From NCBI GenBank assembly GCA_001871325.1, contig MNVA01000070.1, positions 1-37,404 of the forward strand: a DNA stretch of 37,404 bases, read 5' to 3'. The stretch is from Ignavibacteria bacterium CG1_02_37_35 (lineage in GTDB: Bacteria; Bacteroidota; Ignavibacteria; Ignavibacteriales; Ignavibacteriaceae). A program made the translations under genes and the position numbers. Positions 1-11,285 of the stretch are shown piece by piece. The notes under the pieces are model-generated. The model did not search any database. It saw only the letters and a program-made list of their open reading frames with translations, and was not told the origin of the DNA. Numbering within the stretch: the stretch's first letter is position 1; every line of letters begins with the position of its first letter.

Positions 1-156
1 CCTCATGCAGGCGCGTGGATTGAAACATGGTCGGTCTCTCTATGGGTTATGCCACCAACGTCGCGCCTCATGCAGGCGCGTGGATTGAAACATGGTCGGT
101 CTCTCTATGGGTTATGCCACCAACGTCGCGCCTCATGCAGGCGCGTGGATTGAAAC
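1..156 (+). CRISPR. Trailer end of a type I-C-like CRISPR array
   Basis: One partial repeat (1-26) and two complete 32-nt repeats (60-91, 125-156) are separated by two 33-nt spacers (27-59, 92-124). The repeat reads GTCGCGCC...GTGGATTGAAAC, with an internal GCGCCTcatgcAGGCGC palindrome, and ends in the ATTGAAAC typical of type I-C repeats. In that repeat family the leader lies 5' of the first repeat, so the leader and any cas genes would be to the left of the window and position 157 onward is the trailer. The two spacers are identical base for base. No cas gene is present here. Repeat length, spacer length and repeat ending agree on the type; the subtype is inferred from the repeat alone. Confidence 0.93.
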
Positions 157-274
157 ATGTAGAACTGAATACATCAATATATTTACGATCACCAAACTCC
201 AAACGAGTGGAATCTTGGTCGAAAAAATCCCTTCTCCTCTCTCTTTGGGAGACGTTAGGTGAGGGCATATTTTT

Positions 275-310
275 ATCCCGATTAACTTTTAACCGGGATT
301 TTTTTTATTT
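275..310 (+). terminator. Rho-independent terminator after the CRISPR array
   Basis: ATCCCG (275-280) pairs with CGGGAT (294-299), with an inner TTAA/TTAA extension, followed by a long T run. It would stop transcription coming through the CRISPR array before the gene at 339. Confidence 0.75.
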
Positions 311-338
311 TATGGGTAAGAATAACTTAAGTTAAGCA

Positions 339-3900
<3,562 letters not shown>

Positions 3901-3902
3901 GC

Positions 3903-4898
3903 ATGAAATATAGAAAACTCGGGAAAACAAATTTATTAGTTTCTGAAATTGGTTTTGGTTCATGGGCAATAGGAGGACCGGTGATGGCGGGAGACGTTCC
4001 TATTGGCTGGGGTCAGGTTGATGATGAAATTTCTAAAAAGGCAATTTTAAAAGCAGCAGAACTTGGGGTGAATTTTTTCGACACTGCGGATTTTTACGGG
4101 TTCGGTCATAGTGAAGAATTGTTTGGAAATGTTTTTGGCGGAAAATGGAATGAACTGCTTCTTGCCACTAAAGTCGGAAACACTTTATCGGATACTGGAT
4201 CAGCAAGTTCAAATTATTCCAAACAATATATTTTAACTGCTTGCGAAAAAAGTTTAAAACGGTTAAAAAAAGATGTGATTGATGTCTATCAGTTACATAG
4301 CGCGCGCATTCAGCATTTGGAACAAGGTGAATGTATTGAAGCCATGGAACAACTGCAAAAAGAAGGCAAAATACGGTATTGGGGTATTTCGCTTAATACG
4401 TTTGAACCGCAGAAGGAGGCAATTTTTTTTATTGAACATAAAATCGGATATACGTTTCAAATTGCTTTCAGCATCATTAATCAGATTGCTTTAGAAGAAG
4501 TTATTCCTTTGGCGGTTGAAAATGAGTATGGCATCATTGCCCGCGTTCCACTCCATTTTGGATTATTAACCGGAAAGTTTTCCAGAGAAAAAGTCTTCGC
4601 CTTAAACGACCACAGAAGTAAAAGATTAAACCCGGAGTTGCTGAATTTATCACTTGATAGACTTGAAAAGGTTTTTGAGTTAGCGGATGCAAGAGGGATT
4701 GAACCTATTGATTTTGCGATGAGTTTTATTTTAAGCCAGAAGGGAATTTCAACAGTAATTCCCGGCATAAGAACCGAACAGCAAGCTGCCGCGAATGTAA
4801 AAGAATTTGCCCCTCTTTCAATTGAAGATGTTGATTTTCTTCATTCCTTCTATTTAAGCGACTTAAAGCAGTTAATGGAAGCGTATAAAAAGGGGTAA
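3903..4898 (+). CDS. Aldo/keto reductase
   Basis: NAD(P)H-dependent oxidoreductase of the aldo/keto reductase superfamily with a TIM-barrel fold, 331 residues. The catalytic tetrad is visible: Asp and Tyr in FFDTADFYG (about 58-66), Lys in LLATKVG, and His in VYQLHSA. The C-terminal VIPGIRTEQQ segment is the usual cofactor phosphate-binding end. The sequence is of the YajO/Tas-like open group rather than a characterised sugar reductase, so the substrate is unknown. It starts 3 nt after the M48 gene and is probably the last gene of the obgE operon. It has no export signal and acts in the cytoplasm. Confidence 0.92.
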   Translation: MKYRKLGKTNLLVSEIGFGSWAIGGPVMAGDVPIGWGQVDDEISKKAILKAAELGVNFFDTADFYGFGHSEELFGNVFGGKWNELLLATKVGNTLSDTGSASSNYSKQYILTACEKSLKRLKKDVIDVYQLHSARIQHLEQGECIEAMEQLQKEGKIRYWGISLNTFEPQKEAIFFIEHKIGYTFQIAFSIINQIALEEVIPLAVENEYGIIARVPLHFGLLTGKFSREKVFALNDHRSKRLNPELLNLSLDRLEKVFELADARGIEPIDFAMSFILSQKGISTVIPGIRTEQQAAANVKEFAPLSIEDVDFLHSFYLSDLKQLMEAYKKG

Positions 4899-5002
4899 AA
4901 GAGAAAGTTTACTTATAATCATCCGGCAGGAGGTCGAGAGAGAAGCTAAATAGTTTTACCCGTAAAAAATAGTTTAAAGATTTTAAGAATGATACTTTAA
5001 TT

Positions 5003-5033
5003 TTTGCTAAAATTGTAATGTTTAGTATATTTG
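5003..5033 (+). promoter_or_regulatory. Bacteroidetes-type promoter for tRNA-CAT and secG
   Basis: TTTG at 5003-5006, a spacer of exactly 19 nt, then TATATTTG at 5026-5033. This is a full match to the Bacteroidetes sigma-A consensus TTTG-N19-TAnnTTTG. Transcription would start near 5040, about 14 nt before the tRNA. Confidence 0.75.
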
Positions 5034-5053
5034 GAAGCCATTTTAACAAGTAT

Positions 5054-5130
5054 GGCGGGGTAGCTCAGTAGGTTAGAGCAATGGAATCATAATCCATGTG
5101 TCGGGGGTTCGAATCCCTCCCCCGCTACCA
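5054..5130 (+). tRNA. tRNA with CAT anticodon, probably elongator tRNA-Met
   Basis: A 77-nt cloverleaf with encoded CCA. Acceptor GGCGGGG pairs with CCCCGCT (a G-U first pair); D arm GCTC/GAGC; anticodon stem ATGGA/TCCAT with loop ATCATAA, giving CAT at 34-36; T arm GGGGG TTCGAAT CCCTC; discriminator A. The pairing at 1-72 and the lack of three G-C pairs at the base of the anticodon stem argue against initiator tRNA. It resembles elongator tRNA-Met of Bacteroidota. A tRNA-Ile with lysidine-modified CAT cannot be excluded from this gene alone. Confidence 0.9.
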
Positions 5131-5151
5131 TTTATACAAAGAAAGGTGTTT

Positions 5152-5463
5152 ATGTATAGTGTTTTAATAGGAATCTCAGTTATTATATCAATTTTATTGA
5201 TTATTATTATTCTGATGCAAGCAAGCAAAGGGTCAGGCTTAGCCGGAACTTTTGGCGGATCAAATGTAGGATCTGTTTTTGGAACAAGAAGAACGGCTGA
5301 CTTTTTAAGCCAATCAACCTGGTGGCTTGCGGGTGTGCTTGTGGTGTTAGCAATAGTTGTAAATCTTTTCTTTCTGCCGTCAGCTAAAAATGATAACACA
5401 AACAGTGTTATTCAACAAGGTGGAAGACAAAACGTTCCAACGAATCCTGCTTTACCGCGATAA
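5152..5463 (+). CDS. secG: Preprotein translocase subunit SecG
   Basis: Small subunit of the SecYEG inner-membrane protein channel, 103 residues. Two membrane segments are visible (about 3-21 and 61-80), separated by the hallmark cytoplasmic loop LMQASKGSGLAGTFGG...SVFGTRRTADFL. The C-terminal tail is hydrophilic. The ORF-track start at 5098 lies inside the tRNA; I use ATG 5152, which follows GAAAGGTG by 3 nt. The gene begins 21 nt after the tRNA, so it very likely depends on the tRNA promoter at 5003-5033. Confidence 0.95.
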   Translation: MYSVLIGISVIISILLIIIILMQASKGSGLAGTFGGSNVGSVFGTRRTADFLSQSTWWLAGVLVVLAIVVNLFFLPSAKNDNTNSVIQQGGRQNVPTNPALPR

Positions 5464-5465
5464 GA

Positions 5466-6725
5466 TTATCTGCCGGATTCGTAATTGAATCCGGCTAACT
5501 TTTCAATTATTTTGTCTTCAACATCTCTATAATAATTTTGATTTTTTTTTGAGAATTCAAAGATCATACTGATAATGAGATCGTCTCCGTTAGCTAATTT
5601 TAAATAACCGGAAACTGAAGAAGCTCCGTTCAACGTTCCCGTTTTCCCTCTAAAATTAATATCCGAACCTGAATTATTCATCCGATTTCTAAGTGTTCCG
5701 TCTGTGCCAGCAGTACTAAGCGAATTATAGAAAGTATCGAAATACCTGATATCAAAATAAATTTTCTCCAATAATCCGGTAATTGCACCCACCGAGATCT
5801 TGTTGTTCCTTGAGAGACCGGAACCGTCAACTACTTTTGTTCCTTCGGATGGAATATCGTTGTCGTAAAGAAATTTATTTATTGTCTGTGCGGCATAGAA
5901 TGCAGAACCTTCTTTTGCTGAAGAGACTGCGCCCACTATCTTAAAAAGACATTCGGCTAAATAGTTATCACTTGTTTTATTTACAACACTCAGATAATCT
6001 TTCAATTTAATTGCATGAGCAGTTAGTTCGGTTGCAGACTTCGGAGTTTCTCCTTTTTTAAAGTTCCCGCTAACGATAATCGAAGCTGCTTTTAATTTGT
6101 TAAATACAATTTCCGCAATTTTCAGCGGTGGATCTGAAAAGAATTCCGTAACAACCCTATACCTTTTTCTCCGTATCTTTTTTCTCACTTCATATTTATT
6201 TCTGTCGAGTACCAGTGCGCTTACCGGAGGTAGAGAAACAGTTTGCGTTTCATCCTCTATCCAATCTTTTCTAGAATAGACATCATCAAAGAAAGTATCG
6301 TCTCCTACAACATCACCATTTATTTCAGTAATTCCTTTACGTTTTAAATTTTCTATCATTTGGTCAAGGTCATCGCTTCTAAATAATCCATTCCCATAGC
6401 CCTTCAGATAGAGATTTCCATCCAACCTACCCTGATCAATCTTCTTGGCGTCGGTGAAAAATTTGGTTGAGATCGAATAGCCGGGTTCCAATAAGTAAAC
6501 AGCGACAGCAGTTGTAAACAATTTGGTGTTTGAAGCAGGAACGAGGGGGACGCTCGCATTGTAAACGAAGAGCGTGTCCTCTTTCATAGGATTTAAGACC
6601 ACGATACCATACCGTGATTGAGCGGGGACTTTTTGAAGTATTTTTTCAATTTCTGCTTTTATGTTTTGTGAATAGCAAGGGACAACAAGACCGAGTATGA
6701 GCAGAAATAAAATAAGTTTTTTCAT
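5466..6725 (-). CDS. dacB: D-alanyl-D-alanine carboxypeptidase/endopeptidase, PBP4 (S13) family
   Basis: Periplasmic penicillin-binding protein that trims or opens peptidoglycan peptide cross-links. The 419 residues begin with a signal peptide (MKKLILFLLILGLVVPCYSQ). The three active-site motifs are present in order: SxxK as SNTK (about residue 64), SxN within GSGLSRNN (about 300), and KTG in KTGTLNG (about 360). The insert between the first two motifs is of the PBP4 type but the protein is somewhat shorter than E. coli DacB (477 residues). It is transcribed alone, convergent with secG and divergent from the LOG gene. The gene symbol is assigned from family membership. Confidence 0.9.
   Translation of the reverse strand: MKKLILFLLILGLVVPCYSQNIKAEIEKILQKVPAQSRYGIVVLNPMKEDTLFVYNASVPLVPASNTKLFTTAVAVYLLEPGYSISTKFFTDAKKIDQGRLDGNLYLKGYGNGLFRSDDLDQMIENLKRKGITEINGDVVGDDTFFDDVYSRKDWIEDETQTVSLPPVSALVLDRNKYEVRKKIRRKRYRVVTEFFSDPPLKIAEIVFNKLKAASIIVSGNFKKGETPKSATELTAHAIKLKDYLSVVNKTSDNYLAECLFKIVGAVSSAKEGSAFYAAQTINKFLYDNDIPSEGTKVVDGSGLSRNNKISVGAITGLLEKIYFDIRYFDTFYNSLSTAGTDGTLRNRMNNSGSDINFRGKTGTLNGASSVSGYLKLANGDDLIISMIFEFSKKNQNYYRDVEDKIIEKLAGFNYESGR
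5472..5499 (+). terminator. Possible terminator between convergent secG and the PBP4-like gene
   Basis: A perfect 9-bp stem GCCGGATTC/GAATCCGGC with loop GTAATT, just after the secG stop and inside the last codons of the convergent gene. The following TAACTTTT is only moderately T-rich. Confidence 0.45.
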
Positions 6726-6811
6726 AATTCCATGATTAGAATAAAAGAGAAATAGAGTATATTACAACCCCCAAATTATAAACATATTTTTATTAATTAA
6801 CTAAAATCTTT

Positions 6812-7627
6812 ATGCAAAAATATAAAGCCTACGAAAAATTGGATTTTATTCACTCAGCAGATGCAAGGGTTATAAGAATTCTCTCTGAATATTTAGAACC
6901 CGCCGCCCGCTTTAAAAAATATAATATTTTAGATACGATCGTCTTTTTTGGCTCGGCACGTCTTCGCTCAAAAAAAAATGCCCTGAAGGAATACAATAAA
7001 ATTAAGACTTCAGATCCCAAAACAACTCCTGATTTTGTTCAAAAACTTCGTACAGCGCAGCAGCACGTTGATATGTCAAAATATTATGAGGACGCGGTAG
7101 AGCTTTCTCAAAAAATAACAACGTGGTCTATGAACTTAGGATTAGACAGCAACCGTTTTATCATCAGTACCGGCGGGGGTCCCGGGATTATGGAAGCAGC
7201 GAACAAAGGGGCAAAACTAGCCGGCGGCTACTCTATTGGGCTCAATATTTCTATCCCCTTTGAGCAGTTCGTGAACAAATACGTTACCCCGCAATTAAGT
7301 TTTGAATTTCACTACTTCTTCATGCGGAAGTTTTGGTTCGCTTATTTTAGTAAAGCTCTAATCGTTTATCCAGGTGGGTTCGGGACGATGGATGAATTTT
7401 TTGAGATGATTACTCTTATACAAACAGGGAAAATCAAGAAGAACCTACTGATCATTGTATATGATGAAAAATATTGGAAAAATCTAATTAATTTTGATGC
7501 ACTTGCTGAAAGCGGAATGATAAGTAAAGAGGATCTAAAATTGTTTTCTTTTTGTAATACTCCGCAAGAGGCTTTGGATTGTGTAAAGAAGCATTTTGAA
7601 AAATATTATTTGAAGAAAAAGAGTTGA
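6812..7627 (+). CDS. LOG-family (TIGR00730-type) Rossmann-fold protein
   Basis: 271 residues with the two signature motifs of the LOG/PpnN family: GGGPGIMEAANKGA (about residues 122-135) and PGGFGTMDEFFE (about 190-201). Family members hydrolyse cytokinin-type or ordinary purine nucleoside monophosphates to base plus ribose 5-phosphate; old annotations as lysine decarboxylase are considered wrong. There is an extra N-terminal helical region of about 45 residues compared with short plant-type LOGs. It is cytoplasmic and monocistronic, ending at the strong terminator at 7650. Start ATG 6812 has no clear ribosome site. The exact substrate is not evident. Confidence 0.87.
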   Translation: MQKYKAYEKLDFIHSADARVIRILSEYLEPAARFKKYNILDTIVFFGSARLRSKKNALKEYNKIKTSDPKTTPDFVQKLRTAQQHVDMSKYYEDAVELSQKITTWSMNLGLDSNRFIISTGGGPGIMEAANKGAKLAGGYSIGLNISIPFEQFVNKYVTPQLSFEFHYFFMRKFWFAYFSKALIVYPGGFGTMDEFFEMITLIQTGKIKKNLLIIVYDEKYWKNLINFDALAESGMISKEDLKLFSFCNTPQEALDCVKKHFEKYYLKKKS

Positions 7628-7643
7628 TCAGATGTCTTATAGC

Positions 7644-7682
7644 AAAAAAGCCGCCCCGAAAGAATCGGGGCGGCTTTTTTTA
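7644..7682. terminator. Bidirectional terminator
   Basis: A 10-bp GC-rich stem GCCGCCCCGA/TCGGGGCGGC (7650-7659/7665-7674), with an A run before and a T run after. It works in both directions, for the LOG gene on plus and rpsU on minus. Confidence 0.93.
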
Positions 7683-7871
7683 ATCCATAGTATCGTTTCG
7701 TTGAGCTCTGCGGGTAGCTTTAATTCTTTCCAATCGTTTTTTCACCGAAGGTTTTACAAAAAAAGTCCGCTTCTTAAATTCTTTAAGAATGCCTGAGCGT
7801 TCATATTTCTTTTTAAATCTTTTAAGAGCTTTATCAATTGATTCGTTTTCCGAAATAGTAATTCCTACCAA
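7680..7871 (-). CDS. rpsU: 30S ribosomal protein S21
   Basis: Small basic ribosomal protein (63 residues) that binds near the 3' end of 16S rRNA. The N-terminal [20 protein letters not shown] segment and the Arg/Lys-rich tail match the S21 family and its normal length. The start codon is TTG (7869-7871): a GAGGTG ribosome site lies 6 nt upstream and no ATG fits. Its stop runs into the shared terminator at 7650-7674. It follows the zinc-ribbon gene on the same strand by 27 nt and may be co-transcribed with it. Confidence 0.95.
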   Translation of the reverse strand: MVGITISENESIDKALKRFKKKYERSGILKEFKKRTFFVKPSVKKRLERIKATRRAQRNDTMD

Positions 7872-7898
7872 TTAATTCACCTCAATTCCGGGGTAGTT

Positions 7899-8276
7899 TT
7901 AATGAGTTTCAAGTAATTTTTTAAATCCTAATTTTTGGAATTCAACCGTTATTGAGCCTTTTCCATTCGAAAGTGAGAGTTTGGAAATTACAATTCCGAA
8001 ATCATCCCAGGTTTTGTGGTAAATGGTATCTCCAACGCTAAAAGTTTTTTCGGGAGAATAATCAATTGAATTCTCAAGTATAATTTGATCGATCTTATGT
8101 TTGGAATCTCTAACAATCGAATCAGTTTCGATCAGGAGAATTTGTTTGCACTTTTTGCACTTCGCCCATTCTTTTCCTTCGTGTTCAACGGAAGAAAAAA
8201 CTTCGCCTGTAAGTTCCATTTTTGTAACAGAATTACAAAATTTGCACAATGCTTGAATGTTTTTAACTTTTGCCAT
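7899..8276 (-). CDS. Zinc-ribbon plus Tudor-like domain protein, function unknown
   Basis: 125 residues from ATG 8276. I prefer this to the track start 8393 because the first 39 residues of the longer form read as translated intergenic DNA, while MAKVKNIQALCKFC begins the conserved part. The N-terminal half has CxxC pairs CKFC (about residues 11-14) and CKKC (about 39-42), a likely zinc ribbon. The C-terminal part, VGDTIYHKTWDDFGIVISK...VEFQKLGFKKLLE, resembles the small Tudor/SH3-like tail of UvrD/PcrA helicases and CarD-type RNA polymerase-binding modules. That similarity is by pattern recognition only. It sits directly upstream of rpsU. A role in binding nucleic acid or RNA polymerase is an inference. 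Confidence 0.75.
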   Translation of the reverse strand: MAKVKNIQALCKFCNSVTKMELTGEVFSSVEHEGKEWAKCKKCKQILLIETDSIVRDSKHKIDQIILENSIDYSPEKTFSVGDTIYHKTWDDFGIVISKLSLSNGKGSITVEFQKLGFKKLLETH

Positions 8277-8503
8277 AAAATCTAACTTTTTTAGTGAGTA
8301 AATATATTGATTTTTCGAAGGATTTGCAAAATTATTATTGTTTTCGACGAGCAGTAAAAGATTTATCCCCTTAAACACGTTAATTCTTGGCAATTGTCTT
8401 GTTTTGTGAACAGAATTTACTCCTGGTTTTCAAATTTTTAACGGTGAGAAAGATGGAAAATAAGAGCTAATTTTTTCTCCGAATTCTAAAGAACTTTCTC
8501 ACG

Positions 8504-9061
8504 CTATATATACCCTTTGTCATCGGCATAGGTATACAGTTTTGAATAGAGCATTTTTCTTGCACGGTGCAGACGGGAACGAACTGTACCCACCGGGCAA
8601 TTAATGAAATCTGCAATTTCGTCATAAGTAAATCCCTCAATATCGCTAAGGATAACAACCGTTCGAAAATCTTCCGGAAGAGTTTGAATTGCTTCGGATA
8701 CTTCATCATCTAACAGGTTGTCAAAAATTTCTCTTTCTAGGTGAGAATCGTCAGTATTTGAAGGTTTGGTGTTTTCGTAAAAATTTTCTATATCTTCGTA
8801 ATCAACTTTGTTTGGTTCTTTTTTCTCTTTCCGGTATGCGTTGATAAAGGTATTTTTAAGAATTCTAAACAACCATGCTTTACAATTTGTTCCCCCTTCA
8901 AATTTATCAAAAAAGCGAAAGGCTCTAAGATAAGTTTCTTGAACAAGGTCGTTGGCATCATCCTCATTTCCCGTCATGCGAATTGCAAAATTTAATAACG
9001 CCGCTCTGTGAGGGATAGCTTCTTTATTAAATTCGTCATAAAACCTGGAGGATTTAATCAT
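8504..9061 (-). CDS. RNA polymerase ECF-type sigma factor
   Basis: 185 residues with both core sigma domains. Region 2 (about 20-90) contains DANDLVQETYLRAFRFFDKF and NCKAWLFRILKNTFIN. Region 4 (about 125-180) has the helix-turn-helix FTYDEIADFINCPVGTVRSRLHRAR. The PHRAALLNFAIRMTGN start resembles the SigR/RpoE-like ECF group. No anti-sigma gene lies next to it: the flanking genes are a zinc-ribbon protein downstream and an M14 peptidase upstream, so control may be by the zinc-ribbon protein, a distant anti-sigma, or transcription. A 9-bp inverted repeat with a 41-nt loop (GTGAGAAAG 8444-8452 / CTTTCTCAC 8494-8502) follows its stop. Confidence 0.92.
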   Translation of the reverse strand: MIKSSRFYDEFNKEAIPHRAALLNFAIRMTGNEDDANDLVQETYLRAFRFFDKFEGGTNCKAWLFRILKNTFINAYRKEKKEPNKVDYEDIENFYENTKPSNTDDSHLEREIFDNLLDDEVSEAIQTLPEDFRTVVILSDIEGFTYDEIADFINCPVGTVRSRLHRARKMLYSKLYTYADDKGYI

Positions 9062-9174
9062 TCTTTAATCGCTGCGATGGCTTGTTTATAAATATTAATG
9101 TTAAGTCTAAAATAAATGAAAATAATTTCGGATAGCAAAAATTTTGAAAAAATCTATTCAGTTTAATCCGGCAC

Positions 9175-10602
9175 TCAATTTTTTAGACGAAGAAGAGATC
9201 CGCCCAAAACAACATATTTGGGGATGTCATTTTTATAAAGATAGAATGCAGACTGCCCGCCAACCTTTAACTGGAAATGAAAATCTCCGGGTTCTACAAA
9301 CTGAAGCTGAAATCTACTCCGGGAAATTCCCTGAAGAGAGTAACTCAATAATTCTTTTTCTACAGGCAAGAATAAAATTCCATTCTCTATAAGTTTTTGA
9401 AAATCAATTTCGTTCAGCTCTTCCTCTGTTTTAATTGTTTGAGTATGGACTTTCCCATCCACCAGACTAAATCCGGTGCAATCCATCTCTTCAATTCCAT
9501 GAAAAATCGAAAGGTCACCGAGATCTTCAATTAAACCTTGTGATTCTCTACCCGATTTCTGCTCAGTTATATTAATAGCGATATCAAGAGAAAAACTCCG
9601 ACCATTTTTTTCTACGCTAACATTTCTTAAAAGAAGATCAAATAGTTGATTATCATTCATGGGAATTGCTTCATACTTATCCCGTGTAATTTTCTCATAA
9701 GATTTCTCTGCAATAGAGTTGAACGCTGACAACATCCCGATGAAATTTATTTTGCGGATAAATTGTTTTTCAACGTCATCTTTCCATCCGCCGGACTCTA
9801 TCAAAATTGTACTCGTTCCTTTTTTTTGAAATGTATCTCCGAAGGCTCGCGGCTCATAGTCATCGGAATATTTTGCAATATGTCCCGGAATAAATTGCTG
9901 TAAAACTTCGGTCATCCTCCCAATAAGTTTTACCGCTCGTTCTCTTTTCTCATTCATTTCTTTTTTATCATTAAATGCCGGGGCTAAGAAAGAAATGGTA
10001 GCCTGCTTATAATTTTTTCCAACCGAATACCTTGTACTTTGATCGTGAAGATTAAAACCGAAATCAGCATCCAGGCTGTCAAAAGTGTTCATTAAAAGAA
10101 TAGCTTCGGGAGTAACCAACCGGCTTGCGTCTCTATTCAAATCAATTTCCAAAATATTTCTTCTTTGAAAAACTTCTGCTCCATCGGGATTAACCATCGG
10201 CAAAAAGTAGAGAGTGGTTTCCCGGAGGATTCGTTCTCTCGACTCATTTAAATAGTCATTAGCCGAAAAAAAGTTGAAGATATCAAACAGCGCCATGGTT
10301 GCGGTTGATTCATCTCCGTGCATCTGGGACCAGAGAAAAATTTTTGTTTTCCCTGTTCCGATTTTTATTAAAAATAATTCCCTTTTTTCTACAGATTCTC
10401 CTAATTTATGCACCACAAATTTCGAGTTATGATGCAACTTTTCGATGAGCGGCAGAATATTCGCGTGCGTTATCCTGCGGGAGTTCAACGACGGTTCGCG
10501 GTAACTTTCGTATGTATTATAAAGGTTTTGTGCAAAAGAGATTTCTTGACTCATGCCAATCACCGGGAATAAGGTTATTAATAAAAAATAGAAAAACTTC
10601 AT
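9175..10602 (-). CDS. Secreted M14-family zinc carboxypeptidase
   Basis: 475 residues with an N-terminal signal peptide (MKFFYFLLITLFPVIGMSQ). The zinc-binding HxxE is in QMHGDEST (about residue 94), the third ligand His is in NLHDQ (about 180), and the substrate-binding NPDGAE and LNRDA motifs lie between them. The catalytic-Glu region is probably ILIESGGW (about 270), though it is less canonical. A C-terminal region of about 170 residues follows the catalytic domain and lacks a T9SS sorting signal. The family cleaves C-terminal residues of proteins or peptidoglycan peptides; the substrate here is unknown. It is upstream of, and in the same direction as, the sigma factor (113-nt gap). Confidence 0.88.
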   Translation of the reverse strand: MKFFYFLLITLFPVIGMSQEISFAQNLYNTYESYREPSLNSRRITHANILPLIEKLHHNSKFVVHKLGESVEKRELFLIKIGTGKTKIFLWSQMHGDESTATMALFDIFNFFSANDYLNESRERILRETTLYFLPMVNPDGAEVFQRRNILEIDLNRDASRLVTPEAILLMNTFDSLDADFGFNLHDQSTRYSVGKNYKQATISFLAPAFNDKKEMNEKRERAVKLIGRMTEVLQQFIPGHIAKYSDDYEPRAFGDTFQKKGTSTILIESGGWKDDVEKQFIRKINFIGMLSAFNSIAEKSYEKITRDKYEAIPMNDNQLFDLLLRNVSVEKNGRSFSLDIAINITEQKSGRESQGLIEDLGDLSIFHGIEEMDCTGFSLVDGKVHTQTIKTEEELNEIDFQKLIENGILFLPVEKELLSYSLQGISRSRFQLQFVEPGDFHFQLKVGGQSAFYLYKNDIPKYVVLGGSLLRLKN

Positions 10603-10660
10603 TTCAAAATTAGCGATTATTGTATATGGAAATTAAGAAAAAAACCGTAGGAATAAGAAA

Positions 10661-11203
10661 ATGAATAAAAGAATAGAACTTGGTCAAACTGCGCCGGATT
10701 TTAGGCTGCCGGATATAAGCGGAAAAAATTACACCATTTCTGATTTTGCCGCCAGTCCTTTGCTGCTCATTATTTTTTCGTGCAACCATTGTCCTTACGT
10801 TCAAGCGTATGAAGAAAGGATAAAAAAACTTCAAAATGATTTTCGCGGAAAAGGACTTCAGATCATAGCGATCAACGCAAACGACGCTGATTTATACGAG
10901 GAAGATTCTTTTGATGAAATGAAAAAGAGGGCAGTAGAGAAACAATTTAATTTCCTCTATTTAAGAGATGAATCGCAGCAAACCGCAAAAGCATTTGGCG
11001 CGGCGTTTACGCCTGAGTTATTCCTTTTCAACGCCGAGCGAAAATTAATTTATACCGGGAAGATTGACGATAACTGGCGTGAACCGGAAAAAGTGCAGAC
11101 AAAATATTTACAAAATGCAATTGAAGAATATCTGCGGGGTGAAGAAATTTCTGTCCCCGAAACTTATGCGATAGGCTGCACGATCAAATGGAAGCCGGGT
11201 TAA
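10661..11203 (+). CDS. Thioredoxin-fold, peroxiredoxin-like protein
   Basis: 180 residues of the AhpC/TSA-like thioredoxin fold. LGQTAPDFRLPDISGKNY is the peroxiredoxin-type start; the redox motif is SCNHCPYV with CxxC (about residues 46-49), and the cis-Pro loop is in FTPELFLF. The C-terminal YAIGCTIKW is typical of a conserved group of thioredoxin-family proteins. There is no signal peptide, so it is probably a cytoplasmic disulfide reductase or peroxidase; the partner is unknown. It is divergent from the M14 peptidase gene and transcribed alone. Confidence 0.88.
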   Translation: MNKRIELGQTAPDFRLPDISGKNYTISDFAASPLLLIIFSCNHCPYVQAYEERIKKLQNDFRGKGLQIIAINANDADLYEEDSFDEMKKRAVEKQFNFLYLRDESQQTAKAFGAAFTPELFLFNAERKLIYTGKIDDNWREPEKVQTKYLQNAIEEYLRGEEISVPETYAIGCTIKWKPG

Positions 11204-11285
11204 TCGGCAACGCCCATTTGCCACAAGAAAGATTCCATCCTCCGTCCATCTATTTCAAACAAAGGATGGGAGCTCCTAATTTTAT

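Noticed and set aside
27-335. 102-residue ORF over the CRISPR array
   Set aside because: It is a translation of repeats, spacers and the terminator; the peptide itself is repeated because the spacers are.
5098-5151. Upstream start for secG from the ORF track
   Set aside because: It begins inside the tRNA gene; ATG 5152 has a ribosome site and gives the correct SecG N-terminus.
8277-8393. N-terminal extension of the zinc-ribbon protein
   Set aside because: No ribosome site, low-complexity residues, and the conserved part begins at MAKVKNIQ.
8467-8709. 80-residue minus-strand ORF overlapping the sigma factor
   Set aside because: Shadow frame of the ECF sigma gene.
9144-9392. 82-residue plus-strand ORF
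   Set aside because: It lies mostly antisense to the 3' end of the M14 peptidase gene and shows no recognisable domain.
11235-11279. CCATCCT/AGGATGG pairing between convergent genes
   Set aside because: The loop exceeds 30 nt and no T run follows in either direction.
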